Positions 43,749 to 54,530 of a stretch of DNA of 64,000 nt are shown here, piece after piece (positions within the stretch are counted from its first letter, which is position 1; every line of letters begins with the position of its first letter). Source of the DNA: Budorcas taxicolor (lineage: Eukaryota > Chordata > Mammalia > Artiodactyla > Bovidae); the NCBI RefSeq assembly GCF_023091745.1, contig NC_068910.1, positions 37,063,272 through 37,127,271 on the forward strand. Direction: 5' to 3'. Both the position numbers and the translations under genes were made by a program. Below the pieces are notes generated by a model. It saw only the letters and a list, made by a program, of their open reading frames with translations, made no database searches and had not been told where the DNA came from.

Positions 43749-44178
43749 TTCAGTTCGGTTCAGTCGCTCAGTCGTGTCCGACTCTTTGCGACCCCATGAA
43801 TCGCAGCACGCCAGGCTTCCCTGTCCATCACCAACTCCCGGAGTTCACTCAGACTCATGTCCATCGAGTCAGTGATGCCATCCAGCCATCTCATCCTGGG
43901 TCGTCCCCTTCTCCTCCTGCCCCCAATCCCTCCCAGCATCAGAGTCTTTTCCAAGGAGTCAACTCTTCACACGAGGTGGCCAAAGTACTGGAGTTTCAGC
44001 TTCAGCATCATTCCTTCCAAAGAAATCCCAGGGCTGATCTCCTTCAGAATGGACTGGTTGGATCTCCTTGCAGTCCAAGGGACTCTCAAGAGTCTTCTCT
44101 AACACCACAGTTCAAAAGCATCAATTCTTCGGCGCTCAGCCTTCTTCACAGTCCAACTCTCACATCCATACATGACTA
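43749..44178 (-). mobile_element. BovB LINE 3' fragment (young-looking)
   Basis: Antisense 3' 430 bases: 'cagttcggttcagtcgctcag', 'catgaatcgcagcacgcc', to 'catccatacatgacta'. Several CpGs are retained ('gaatcgcagcacg', 'cttcggcgctcag'), suggesting relatively low age. It is separate from the copy ending at 43637. Confidence 0.95.
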
Positions 44179-44574
44179 AGTGCCATTCAAATATACTTCT
44201 ATTGATTGTTTAGTGTCTTAGTGTTAGAGTAATCATTCAGAGGCTTCAGCTTTCCGAATTCAGAATCCTGTCCACCCCTTGGGATCTTGCTTCGATATTA
44301 CAAAAACTCATTCTTCTTCTAGACTCTTTCACTGCTTGTCTATGGCGCATAATCGTGCTGCTTTGTGTTTAAGGTTCCTTATTCAGTTCTTATTTTTTTT
44401 TCTGGAATGAATTAGATCACTGACAATTTGTAATGTCTCCCTTCTCCTTAGGTCAAAGGAAGACAAATGACTTAGCAACCAGTTTATAAGCAAAAATAAA
44501 CAGAACAAAACACCCCAGCAATATCTGTTTTTTAAAATTGACTTAACATAGATGATGTCTACCTAGCAGGCAGG
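44179..44574. other. Unique intron, nothing recognised
   Basis: No repeat or exon recognised. Confidence 0.5.
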
Positions 44575-44705
44575 TGTTCTTTTTATATCCCTATTTTTCA
44601 GATAGGAAAACTGAGTTGTAGAAATGACTTTCTAGCTGATGAGCACTGAAGCTAAGACATGGTCTCTTTGTTTCTTGACACCAAATCCAGGGATCTTTCC
44701 ATGGG
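44575..44705 (-). mobile_element. MIR SINE remnant
   Basis: 'atccctatttttcagatagg', 'aaactgagttgtagaaatgac' and 'ccaaatccagggatc' follow antisense MIR order. Confidence 0.6.
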
Positions 44706-45001
44706 TGATGCTCTCTGTCCCTTTACCCATACAGACTACTCTCAGATTTCAATCCCTGTCTTTCTAGCTGCTCTCCATTCTAGGGGTGAACTTCATGCTT
44801 TTGTAAATGGTTAATGATGGGTGAATGTTTGGCCAACCAATAAACCAATAACTGCATTCCTCAAACATATTTCAATTGTATAATCATTTAAAATAATATA
44901 TTTTTTCATATCTACTTGCCTAGAATCATATCTCAATTTAAATTCCACCTCACAAGACTGCAAAAAGTAGGATAGATGTGTGTGTTAAAAAAGAAGAAGA
45001 A

Positions 45002-45208
45002 AGTGATAGCGTTAGTTGCTCAGTCGTGTCCAACTCTTTGCAACCCCATGGACTGCCAGGCTCCTCTCTCCCTGGGATTCTACAGGCAAGAATACTGGAA
45101 TGGGTAGCCATTTTCTTCTCTAGGGGATCTTCCTAACTCAGGAATTGAACACAGGTCTCCCACAATGCAGGCAGATTCTTTATCATCTCAGCCACCAGGG
45201 AAGCCTAT
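45002..45208 (-). mobile_element. Bov-tA SINE
   Basis: Antisense full-length copy from 'agcgttagttgctcagtcgtg' to 'gccaccagggaagcc'. The left flank is A/G-rich (GAAGAAGAAA); no clear TSD. Confidence 0.93.
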
Positions 45209-45239
45209 AGGTGTATATAAAACTATCTGAAGATCAGGA

Positions 45240-45382
45240 AGATGGGACTTCCTTGACCCTCCAGTGGTTAAGACTCTGCCTTCCAAGATAGGAGGTACCT
45301 GCCCAATCCCTGGCTCTAGTTGGGGAATTAAGATCCTACATGTTGCACAATGCTGCTGGGGAAAAAAAAAAAATAGAAAAAA
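45240..45382 (+). mobile_element. CHR SINE with 10 bp TSD
   Basis: Sense CHR: 'gggacttccttgaccctcc', 'agtggttaagactctgcc', 'aattaagatcctacatg', A-rich tail. Flanks AAGATCAGGA at 45230-45239 and 45383-45392. Confidence 0.88.
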
Positions 45383-45392
45383 AAGATCAGGA

Positions 45393-45849
45393 GGCTCTCA
45401 TGCTGCTGAAAAATTGATCAAAGCCCAAATTGGCTGTGATGCAAGGACTAGAATCCAGGTCTCCTGACTGTCAATTCTGTTATCTTTCTACACAATACCA
45501 CTTAACTCAAATATAAGTGTGTATCCATGTGTGTGTGTATGTGTATAAAAGTTCTGTCAATAGACTACCTGTTTGAATCTTAGCAAGTTCCTGGATCTCT
45601 TTGGATCCTGCTTTCTTCATTTGTTGACATAAGATGTTGTATTTGATGCCATACTTTTAGAATTATGGGATTTTAATGCTGGAAGAAACTTAGAGGTCAT
45701 CTAGTTATACTATTTAAATGGCAGATAAGGAAAACTGATCTCTTCTAGCTCCAAACTAAATTCTGAGAGTAACATATAGCTGTCTAACGAACCAGATCTT
45801 CTGAATATGGTCTTCTGAATATGAACCAGCTTATCATCCCCTTTCATCC
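45393..45849. other. Unique intron, nothing recognised
   Basis: No repeat or exon recognised. A 13 bp direct repeat TCTTCTGAATATG lies at about 45798 and 45812. Confidence 0.5.
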
Positions 45850-45965
45850 CACTTATCAAATGTGTGACTGTGATCCAGGCATGTAATTTCTCTAGACTTC
45901 AGCTTCCTGATCTGTAAAATTGCAGGGGTTGGTCTTAGGTCCCTTTCAGATTTAAAACTTTGAGG
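45850..45965 (+). mobile_element. MIR SINE remnant
   Basis: 'catgtaatttctctagacttc', 'agcttcctgatctgtaaaat' is the sense MIR core. Confidence 0.65.
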
Positions 45966-46761
45966 ACTAAGAAAGGGATCTTTGAAAACTGACATTTTTG
46001 CTATCCCTTGGGACATGACTCAGAATGTCATGAAGTATAATACAACTCTAGAAATAAATTAGACAGCATCAAGAACAAAAGCATTCATCCTGAGGCCTCT
46101 AATCAGAGGCTTAATTTGCTCAATGAGTACCTGAATTTGGAAATTGATTGATGTCTTCTCTTAAAAATAATAGCCAAATACCCTTTGCTGTTGGCCCAAA
46201 GATAGGGAAAAGGAACCAATTAAGAGAGTGTTATTTCATAGTTAATTCACCAAAGATTTAGATGCTACAAGTTAGAAAACCATCACTAGGTCCTTCTGCC
46301 TTAATAGCTATCACATTCTGACCAGTCTCATTATTTTTCAGTTGAGCATCAGAAACTTCCCAATCTATTAAATATTATATTCCAAGTATCTGTTTACCCA
46401 GTTGATACAAATTGCCAATGGGACAGGAACTGTCTGTCACTTACAGAGCAATTAGTGTATGAAAACTTATCAAAAGAAATCTGTCAAGTTTGAATAAGGA
46501 TAAATATTGCATGTAAGTCCCTAAGGAAATCACACTGAATAGGATATATTTTTGCAGCATATAAGAGTTTATTTTGTTTTATTAACTTGGCTTTATTTTT
46601 TCAGAATGTGAATAGCATTTCATGCAACCCAATGAATTAATGTTTTGCTCTGATAAAAATAGACTTTAGTTCTTAGGGGAAAATGGCATCATTTGGTGAG
46701 TCATATAACACTTACTCTTTACTTTCAAATTTCAAAAGTTACTGCTTCCAGGAGGGAGCAG
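45966..46761. other. Unique AT-rich intron, nothing recognised
   Basis: No repeat or exon recognised. Confidence 0.5.
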
Positions 46762-46770
46762 TGGAAGGGG

Positions 46771-46978
46771 GAGCTTCCTTGGTGGCTCAGATTATAAAGA
46801 AGCCACCTGCCAATGCAGGAGACTGGGGTTCAGTCCCCGGGTCAGGAAGATGCCGTGGAGAAGGAAATGGCAACCCACTCCAGTATTTCTTGCCTGGAGA
46901 ATTCCATGGACAGAGGAGCCTGGCGGGCTACAGTCCATGCAATCACAGAGAGTTGGACTCGATGAGTGACTAAGCGAA
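46771..46978 (+). mobile_element. Bov-tA SINE with 9 bp TSD
   Basis: Sense full-length copy 'gagcttccttggtggctcag' to 'cgatgagtgactaagcga'. Flanks TGGAAGGGG at 46762-46770 and 46979-46987. Confidence 0.93.
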
Positions 46979-47096
46979 TGGAAGGGGAATGTAGCTAGAA
47001 GGCCTAAGATACAGTGTGCTTTGCTAGTTTCTGACTCTCCAATCTCACCTTCTCTAGGCCTTAGAATTGTCATATGTGTTGTTTGGTTGTTGGGTT

Positions 47097-47630
47097 TCTT
47101 AATTTATTAATTAATTTAATTTTTATTGGAGTATATTGTTGGTTTACAATGTTGTGTTATTTTCTGCTGTACAGCAAACTGAATCAGCTATACATATACA
47201 GACATCCCCTCTTTTTTGGATTTCCTTCCCATTTAGGTCCCCACAGAGCACTGAGTTCCCTGTGCTGTGCAGTTGGCTCTTATTAGTTATCTCTTTTACA
47301 CGTAGTAGTGTATATATGTCAACCCCAATCTCCCACTTCATCCTACTCCCCCTTTCCCTCTTGGTATCCGAATGTTTGTTCTCTATGTCTGTCTTTCTTT
47401 CTTCTTTATAAATAAGATCACTTATATCAATTTTTTTCAGGTTTTTTTTTTTCAGATTCCAGGTATATGTATTAATATGCAATATTTCTAATTTTTCTTT
47501 CTGACTTACTTAAAGTCTGTAAGATGTCCATCAGCTGAGGAACAGATAAAGAAGTAATGGTATATATACACAATGGCATAGTACTCAGCCATAAAAAGGA
47601 ATGAAATTAAGTCATTTGTAGAGACATGGA
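47097..47630 (-). mobile_element. L1 insertion with 5' inversion (twin priming), 13 bp TSD
   Basis: The left part (47097 to about 47515) is an antisense L1 3' UTR ('attggagtatattgttggtt', 'ccccacagagcactgagttcc', 'ttctgacttactt'). The right part (about 47519-47630) is the immediately upstream L1 segment in the opposite, sense orientation ('agatgtccatcagctgagga', 'gtactcagccataaaaagg', 'gtagagacatgga'). Perfect 13 bp TSDs TGGTTGTTGGGTT at 47084-47096 and 47631-47643. Confidence 0.92.
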
Positions 47631-47749
47631 TGGTTGTTGGGTTGTTTTTTTTTTTAACAACATTTATGCTGTGGTTAAAATCATGAAAACCTACAGGCAT
47701 ATAGATTAGAATTGAAAATATATTCTAAATGATAGCTATCTTTCTGTTG

Positions 47750-49110
47750 AGGTATTAGAATTTCTAGGGAGTTTTAAGATTTTACAAATTTATTTTTTAC
47801 CTTTTTAATGCCCATTTATCCCAGTCTATCAGCCCCCGCTGACAACTGCCGATCTGTTCTTCATACCCAAAACTTGGTTTGTTGGTCTAATTTTTAGAGT
47901 CCACATATAAGTGAGATCATATGAGATTTGTATTTCTTTGTCTTACTTGTTTCACTCAGCATAATGCCCTCAAGGTCTTTGCACATTTTTCCAAATGGCA
48001 AGATTCAATTATTTGTAATGGCTGAATAATATTCCATTCTCTCTGTGTGTATGTGTATGTATGTATATGTATTGTTATATTTACATATGATTTGTTTATC
48101 CTTTCATCCACCAATGGACGCTTAGGTTGTTTCTGTATCTTGGCTATTTTAAATGATCCTGCAGTGAACATGAGAATGAGATATTTCTTCAAGTTACTGT
48201 TTTAGGTTTTTTCAGGCAAATACCCTGAAGTGGAATTGCTGGATGATATGGAAATTCCATTTTAATCTTTTGAAGAATTTCCATACTGTTTCCCTTAGTG
48301 GCTGTACTGATTTACACTCCCAGCAACAGTGCACAAGCTTTCCCTTTTCTGTGTCCTCACCATTGCTTGTTATTTGCTGTCTTTTTGATAATAACCAGTC
48401 TGACAGGTGTGAGATAATATCTCATTGTGGTTTTGATTTGCATCCTCCTGATACTTAGTTATATTGATATATGTCTTCTTTGGAAAAATGTCCATTCAGA
48501 TCTTCTGCCCACATTTTTTAATCAGCTTTTTTCTTTTTTTTTTTTTTAATGCTGATAAGCTGTAGGAGTTCTTCATATTTTGACTATTAACACTATATCT
48601 TATATATGATTTGCAAATATTCTCTTCTGTTCAATAGGTTGCCTTTTCATTTTATTGATGGTTTCATTCACTGTGCAATTTTTCTGTTTATTTGGTTTTT
48701 TTTTAGTTTGATGTAGTCCCACCTGCTTACTTTAGTTTTTGGTGTCAGATTCAAAAAATCATCTCCAAGACCCATGTCAGGGACCTTACTGCCCTTTTTT
48801 TTTTTCTTGTAGGAGTTTATGGTTTCAGATATTAATGCAAATCTTTCATCTATTTTGAGTTAACATTTGTGTATAGTACCAGGTAGCCATCCAGTTTCAT
48901 TCTTTTGCATGTGGCTGCTGCAGTATGTTCTTGGCACCTTTGCAGTAAGTTAACTGATGGTACTTGTATAGGTTTATAGCTGGGTTCTTTATTCTGTTTC
49001 ACTGATATATGTGCCTGTTTCTATGCTAATGTCAAACTGTTTTAATTACTGCAGCTTTGTAGTGTAGTTTGAAATTTTTGAGTGTGATACCTTCGGCTTT
49101 GTTCTTCTTT
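47750..49110 (-). mobile_element. Old L1 (L1M), 3' 1.3 kb
   Basis: Antisense L1: 3' UTR text 'tgcccatttatcccagtcta', then the complement of the ORF2 end including 'gcccacattttttaatcagc', 'ctgtaggagttcttcatatt' and 'caggtagccatccagttt', to 'ttgttcttctttcatatc'. Many indels; ORF2 is not open. Confidence 0.82.
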
Positions 49111-51782
49111 CATATCTTTAAAATGAAGAAAGAAGTGATCTGTTGGGTAATTTTTATCCTTACTACACATTTTTTCCTACTTCGATGTCTGCATTATCAT
49201 TACATTATTCATGTCCCTTCCTAATATTTATGGACAAATAAAATGACAATATTCCAGGTAATGCTATTTGCTGTGAAGAAAAATAGATAAATAAAAATTA
49301 ATTAATATCATGTTTAGAAATTTTCCCCTTTCAAGGGTCTCAGCATTTAGCTCAACATGGTCTCAACAGTGAACCAGCCGAGATTCTTCGGTTGACCTTC
49401 ACACTTTAGGACTAACAGTATTTTATGAATGTTGTATGTTGAACTGATGTTAATTAGGATCCTTAGTACAATCCGTTTGATACTTGTGTTTGGAACTATG
49501 GTTTGTTCCTTTATCTACAGCATTGAAAATGGTTACAGTATTATATTACTATTACAGTTTGGGAAACTTATTACAACTTTAATTCAACATTTTGTTGTTT
49601 TCTGTTGTTTAACGTAACTTAATGGCTTTCCTGAGAACAGAAGTAATAGAGCTAATAATTTTTATATTATACTTACTGTTTCTTGAGTTGAAATTGCATT
49701 AGTTCAGCATTTCCCTACCTCTATTTTGTGATGTATCATAGATGTTTTAGAAAAGAGTGTGTGGATGAAGGAGTTGGGAGGCACTTCTACATGAAGTAAG
49801 TTTGCATGACTTAAGGAGTCTCTAAGAAATTTGAGGCACATTGGCATGTTAAAAGTCTCTTGCAGGTTCTGAAAGGAGAAATTTTAAAATCTATTCAACC
49901 TTATTTAATCCCATTCTTCTCAAAGTCTTCTGGTCACATAAACTTCTTAAATTTGAGATAGGTAGGGGGTAGAGAACTTCTATTCTATTCTATTCTATTC
50001 CTGCAGAATATGTTTATGGTTGCCTGCATTTCCTGCTAAAGTAGTATAGTAACTCACACAAGCAGTGAAACCAAAATTCTTATAATCAAACAACATGATA
50101 ATTGTTGTTTGATATTTTTACTTTAAAAAATGATTTTACTTTAAAAATTATTAACTTTCAGTAATTCAGATGTCCTTATGACTCAGAGGACTTTCACGTA
50201 ACTTGAACCTCACTACATGCCTGTATCACGTTTATGATTATCCCCATTTGCTGGATTAAGTTGAAACTAAGTAAGAGTGTTTAATGGCTTTCTTTATGGA
50301 ATACAGTTTTGAATTTTGGTCTTCTGGTCTTTTTTTTTTTAATTCCAATAAAAATAACAAAGTGAATGTCTTTTATCCTGGTATCCATGGTTCCTGCAAC
50401 TTCCTAGTTACCGAACTATGCATCTTCTATAAAATTCAGAAAGTTTTGTGGCACTAGCCAGCAGCAGTAGTTTTAAAAAATGTCTCCAGAAAAAAGTATA
50501 TATATATATTTAGTTTATATATGTTATTATAACTCTCCTTGGAGAGATATGGGTTGATTAATATTTTGCTGGTAAATTACTTTCTAACTTATACCTTGTG
50601 ACTTTGGATATTTTAATTTATTCCTAAAACTCTCTTATAATTAATTACGGGATAGGAAATGTTCTCTTCACTGTTCATGTGAGAATATTTTTGAGAGGCT
50701 TGGTGATTACTTGCTCTGCCTGAAACTGACATGCCAAATTGAGAGAGGAGTACATTGCACTGTGCTATTTGTTGAATCTCCTGTTTTTGTGGCAAAATTA
50801 CTACATTACACTGTATTTCTTCACAACCTATTAGAGGGGCCTTTCCTTCCTCCAAATTGGAGTTTCTTGAGAAAGTAACTAGCTTGCTGGGAAGAGCTTG
50901 CTTATTTACAGTGAGTATCCTCTTGACATCAGCATGGGGTTACTTATAATTACATTCATATGCGTAAATAAAATGATTAGCTATTCTCATATAAACATAA
51001 TTGTATCTCTCTAAAATAATGCATGCAGAAATGTTATAATCCAGTGATAAAAGGAAAGCAATCTACATGACCCCCTCCTTTGTATGTAAACAGTGGATCA
51101 TTAAGATGGAATATGTTCCCTGTCATACATTCAGTTATTGAGGTTAATTACAACTGAGGACTCATTGAAGTATTAAACAACAAAGTGACTTTTCCAATAA
51201 TTAGCATTCTGTGTACAAAGCTGAAGTGACCTTTCTGCCATTTTCCAAGGACAATCCATGCATTTAGAATTTAGCCAAGGATCATACTGAAGAGCAGCAC
51301 ACAAGAACTCAGTCAACTAGTTCGGAAACCACAGGCTCCATTTGCATCTAGTTGCTCTCCCTCCTGCCCAAAATAACTTGAGAAAACAAAACAGGGCATG
51401 TTGGCTAATCAGTGCCCATGGCTGCTATATCACTTCTCCAGCTTTGAACAAATCTGAAGATCACACTTTAAAGAGAGGAATCATGAAATGCCTGGAGCTA
51501 AAGAAGTTTGATTTCCTCAGAGCACAGTAGTTCACTGCAGCAAATCATTTAAACTCGCTGTCACTTAGGTTTCTTTACTGAAATTGAAAGCATGGGTTAA
51601 TGTGCTCATTCACAAAACATTCGCCTAATTCTCCAGAAAAATGAGAATTTTCAAAGGAACATTTTCAAGTATGACTGCCTATTACATTCCTCCCATTGGC
51701 ATTCTGGGATGGATAAGTATTTGTGAAAAGGTTGCTCTTTGATGGCTACTTTATACGGATATAATAATTTTTTCAGCTAATT
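49111..51782. other. Repeat-poor intron upstream of the exon
   Basis: About 2.7 kb with no named transposon beyond a possible MIR scrap near 50205-50285. It contains (TATTC)4 at about 49980-49999, and short TA runs near 50498-50510. No exon recognised. Confidence 0.5.
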
Positions 51783-51866
51783 TTTTTAACACATTATTGA
51801 TCAGGGGATTGTTTCAGACTAATGCCTATGGCTGTAATACATTTCTAGTCAATAATGTGTTAAAAA
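51783..51866. repeat. 18 bp perfect inverted repeat with TTAA ends (possible MITE)
   Basis: Arms TTTTTAACACATTATTGA (51783-51800) and its exact reverse complement (51849-51866) enclose 48 bases. TTAA occurs at both outer edges (51786-51789 and 51860-51863), as for piggyBac-type elements that insert at TTAA. A hairpin RNA is also possible. Confidence 0.6.
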
Positions 51867-52566
51867 TGCAGATTTGCATTTATGGGACCAGCCAACTAAT
51901 CATTGTATTATATTTAATGAGTATTTGCTACAATATTAAATCACCGTCTCACTAAAATAATGGGGAAAGAGTTCAGCATCACAAGTGAAAAAGGAGTAAG
52001 AATATGCATCAGTAGTAAGAGGCACTGGGAAAAGACTGGGTTGAGAATCAGGAATTATTCTGTCTCTGGCTGTGGCTGAGTTTGGATTAGACAGTCTGAT
52101 CCTCTGTGTCTGAATTTCTCAGTTAATGGAAAAATATAAACTATACTGGAAACCATGAAATGCTGTGTAAGTATGTTGCACCATGTTATACTATTATGAT
52201 TATTGCATGTAAGATGAAAGGAGTGATATAAGTAGTTCCCAGGGTATATCAAGATCATGGACTCTGTGTGTCTGTGGTTTGAGCTTTAGCTCTGTAACTA
52301 TTATATGGTGCTTAGCCATGCTTAGTGAGCTATAATGCTTATTCCCTGATTTAAAGAGACTGGACTTCTCCATCAGTGATCAGTGTACCTTCTAGTTCTA
52401 TAGAAATAACATCTTATTGATAAAATGCTTTAGGGGACTGTTGTTACTTCCTGTTGATATTTAGCAGGCTGAAAAAGGATCATTGGGCAACAGTATGAAT
52501 TTTTAACTTGACCAGTTCTTTCATGAATACAGTAAAGTTCTTATAAAAGACATGTTTATAATGATG
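51867..52566. other. Intron immediately upstream of the CNTN4 exon
   Basis: No repeat recognised. The branch point cannot be assigned with confidence. Confidence 0.5.
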
Positions 52567-52583
52567 ATTCCTTTTGCTTTCAG
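52567..52583 (+). promoter_or_regulatory. CNTN4: 3' splice acceptor of the CNTN4 exon
   Basis: A pyrimidine-rich tract (CTTTTGCTTT) runs directly into CAG at 52581-52583. Choosing this AG keeps the Ig-domain reading frame open with a split G|AG Glu codon. Using the next AG (52584-52585) would remove two bases and break the frame to the known protein. Confidence 0.9.
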
Positions 52584-52781
52584 AGCTCAGCTATGCCTGG
52601 ATTTTCAATGAATACCCCTCCTATCAGGATAATCGCCGCTTCGTTTCTCAAGAGACTGGGAATCTATATATTGCCAAAGTAGAAAAATCAGATGTTGGAA
52701 ATTATACTTGTGTGGTTACAAATACAGTGACAAACCAAAAAGTCCTGGGACCACCCACACCACTGATATTGAGAAACGATG
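52584..52781 (+). CDS. CNTN4: CNTN4 internal coding exon (second Ig domain), partial CDS
   Basis: Contactin-4 is a GPI-anchored neuronal cell-adhesion protein with six Ig and four fibronectin III domains, active at the cell surface in axon growth and guidance. The exon is 198 nt and begins two bases into a Glu codon whose first base is in the previous exon. It ends one base into a Gly codon, so both junctions are phase 1. Visible hallmarks of Ig domain 2 are the core Trp (52598-52600), the D-x-G-x-Y-x-C motif of strand F ending in the Cys at 52709-52711, and an N-Y-T glycosylation sequon at 52700-52708. The translated exon matches my recollection of mammalian CNTN4 almost residue for residue, better than CNTN3, CNTN5 or CNTN6. 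No adjacent exon lies in the window, as expected for a gene with very long introns. No stop, frameshift or missing key residue is present. Confidence 0.95.
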
Positions 52782-52787
52782 GTGAGT
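52782..52787 (+). promoter_or_regulatory. CNTN4: 5' splice donor of the CNTN4 exon
   Basis: GTGAGT follows the final exon G, a consensus U1 binding site. The coding match to contactin-4 stops exactly here, within a Gly codon completed by the next exon. Confidence 0.92.
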
Positions 52788-53364
52788 TTTCTAAGGGATT
52801 TCAGAATTCTGTTTTTTGTGCTCATAGGTTGAGTTTGGAAAGTTATGTTATTGGCACACAAAGCTTGACTATCTTGATTACATCTAAGAAAAATTTAATG
52901 CTTTTACATTCACTACCTATATTTTCTACACTTGTGTAAGAAATAAACCCATGAATCCATTTTGCAAGACTTACTAGAAATATAATTTCTAATTTCATCC
53001 TCAATGCAATGTGAGTCTGTTTCTTCACACTTAAATTGTGTACACAGACAAAATGAAGTAGAAGGTTGATCAATTAGCTTATCAGTCAGCTCTATGTAAT
53101 TTAGTTTTCAGTGTCCAGAAGGAAGTTTTAAGTTATCCAAGTAATTTCTGGATGTGTGGTATTGAAGACATAATTCCAACCACACTGAAATGCAGAAATG
53201 TCAAGTCTTACTGGAGATAGTTTTATGTTCCCACATTTTTGTGAGAATATGTCAAGAAAGTAGATGAATTTCGCCTTACTTACTCAGACGGATGACATGA
53301 CAGTGTATGGTGATTCATCATGTGCTTTTTGAAGACAGTCTTACCAATTTGTATGCCAGACTTT
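52788..53364. other. Intron immediately downstream of the CNTN4 exon
   Basis: Unique AT-rich sequence, nothing recognised. Confidence 0.5.
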
Positions 53365-53620
53365 AATAACATCATGCCTTTCCCCAGTGTGAGTCTTTTT
53401 ATGTATTCTGTTCCCTCTCCTTGAAATACTCTTCATTCTCTTGGTCCTTTGACTAACTTACGCTGATCCTTCCAGCTTCTTCAAATATATTGCTTTCTTC
53501 AGGAGACCATCTCTGTCTCACCGGCTCCACCCAACTGTGCTCTGTTGGGTGCCTTCTCAAATCAACTCTGCAGAGAAAGTATGAGCATCCTTAAAGCACA
53601 GACCAAATTGTGGAATGTGG
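53365..53620 (+). mobile_element. L2-like ancient repeat
   Basis: 'gttccctctccttgaaatac', 'tgatccttccagcttcttc' and 'caggagaccatctctgtctc' follow the order of the mammalian L2 3' region. Confidence 0.5.
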
Positions 53621-53644
53621 GGGCAAATAATACGGATTTCAGTC

Positions 53645-54530
53645 ATTCAGTTACTTTTTCATGCATTTAATATACGTTTATTTAGCACTTGCTACGTGAC
53701 AGCCTATTCTGGGAGCCAGTGAACAAAAACCAAAAACCCCTCTTCATGGCATTTAAGTACTGCAAAGGATTTAGGTAAACACAAACAAATAAACCTAAAC
53801 AAAATGCCAAATGCAGTTATTTTAGATAGTAATAAATAAAGGAATATGCTGACACAGAGACTCTGTGGGGGTGGAATGAGTAATTTAGATAGGGTTGTCA
53901 TGCAAAACCTATCTGAGGGGGTGACATGAACTGATGCCCAAATGATAAGAAGTCGGTCCTGTGAAAGTCAGAGGGAGGAGCATACCAGACTGAGTTAGCA
54001 TCATGTGCAAAGGCCCTGAGGCCTAGAAATAAAATTACTGGCATGTTCAGAAAGCAAAGAGAATATGAGCCTCATGGAGCATAATGACCAGTGAAGAGGG
54101 TGGTTTGAGTTGGTGTTGGAGACTGGATTTTATTTCAAGTGCAGTGAGAAGCCAGTAGAGGATTTTATATAACAGAGTTATGTATTAAAAAAAAAAAAAG
54201 ATTGCTTAGCTACTGTGTGGCAAGTGGACATTTAAGAAAGCAAGAATCAAAACTGGAAGTCCACTTAAAGACTCTTGCTGTAATTCAGTCAGTCACCGAT
54301 GGCAGCTTGAATTAGTGGGTGGGCATGGAGAGAAGAGAAGGTTGTGGATACAGGACATCATTTGCAGGTAGAGCTGCCAGGACTTGCTAACACCTGGGCT
54401 GTGGGAGGTGGTGGAAGAGAAAATCAAGGATGACACATGGGTTTCTAGCATGGCAGCTGAGTGGATGGAAATGCCATTTACTGAAATGGTTTTACTGAAT
54501 GGGTTTCCAAGGGTGCAATTCAGAATTACT
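53645..54530. mobile_element. Ancient mammalian interspersed repeat (L2-like)
   Basis: Landmarks: 'atttagcacttgctacgtgac', 'gtgcaaaggccctgaggcc', 'gaagccagtagaggatttta', 'atcaaggatgacacatgggt', 'gccatttactgaaatgg'. The order is that of a long familiar ancient repeat; the family label is uncertain. An A13 run lies at 54188-54200. Confidence 0.5.

Larger units (their letters stand above)
1..52583 (+). other. CNTN4: CNTN4 intron upstream of the exon (5' end outside window)
   Basis: All sequence left of the acceptor reads as intron filled with transposable elements and AT-rich unique DNA. I searched for the preceding contactin-4 exon (end of Ig1, start of Ig2) and did not see it, so the intron extends beyond base 1. 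It could formally contain an unseen alternative 5' exon. Confidence 0.8.

Noticed and set aside
45798..45824. Small 13 bp direct repeat TCTTCTGAATATG as a TSD
   Set aside because: The copies are adjacent with nothing inserted between them; a simple local duplication.
52574..52583. Coding start at the TTG just before the exon
   Set aside because: This is the polypyrimidine tract and AG of the splice acceptor; the protein enters from the previous exon.
52584..52781. CNTN3, CNTN5 or CNTN6 as the identity of the exon
   Set aside because: The residues around '[12 protein letters not shown]' and '[11 protein letters not shown]' fit recalled CNTN4 almost exactly, and the paralogues differ at several of these positions. 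A BLASTP search would settle it.
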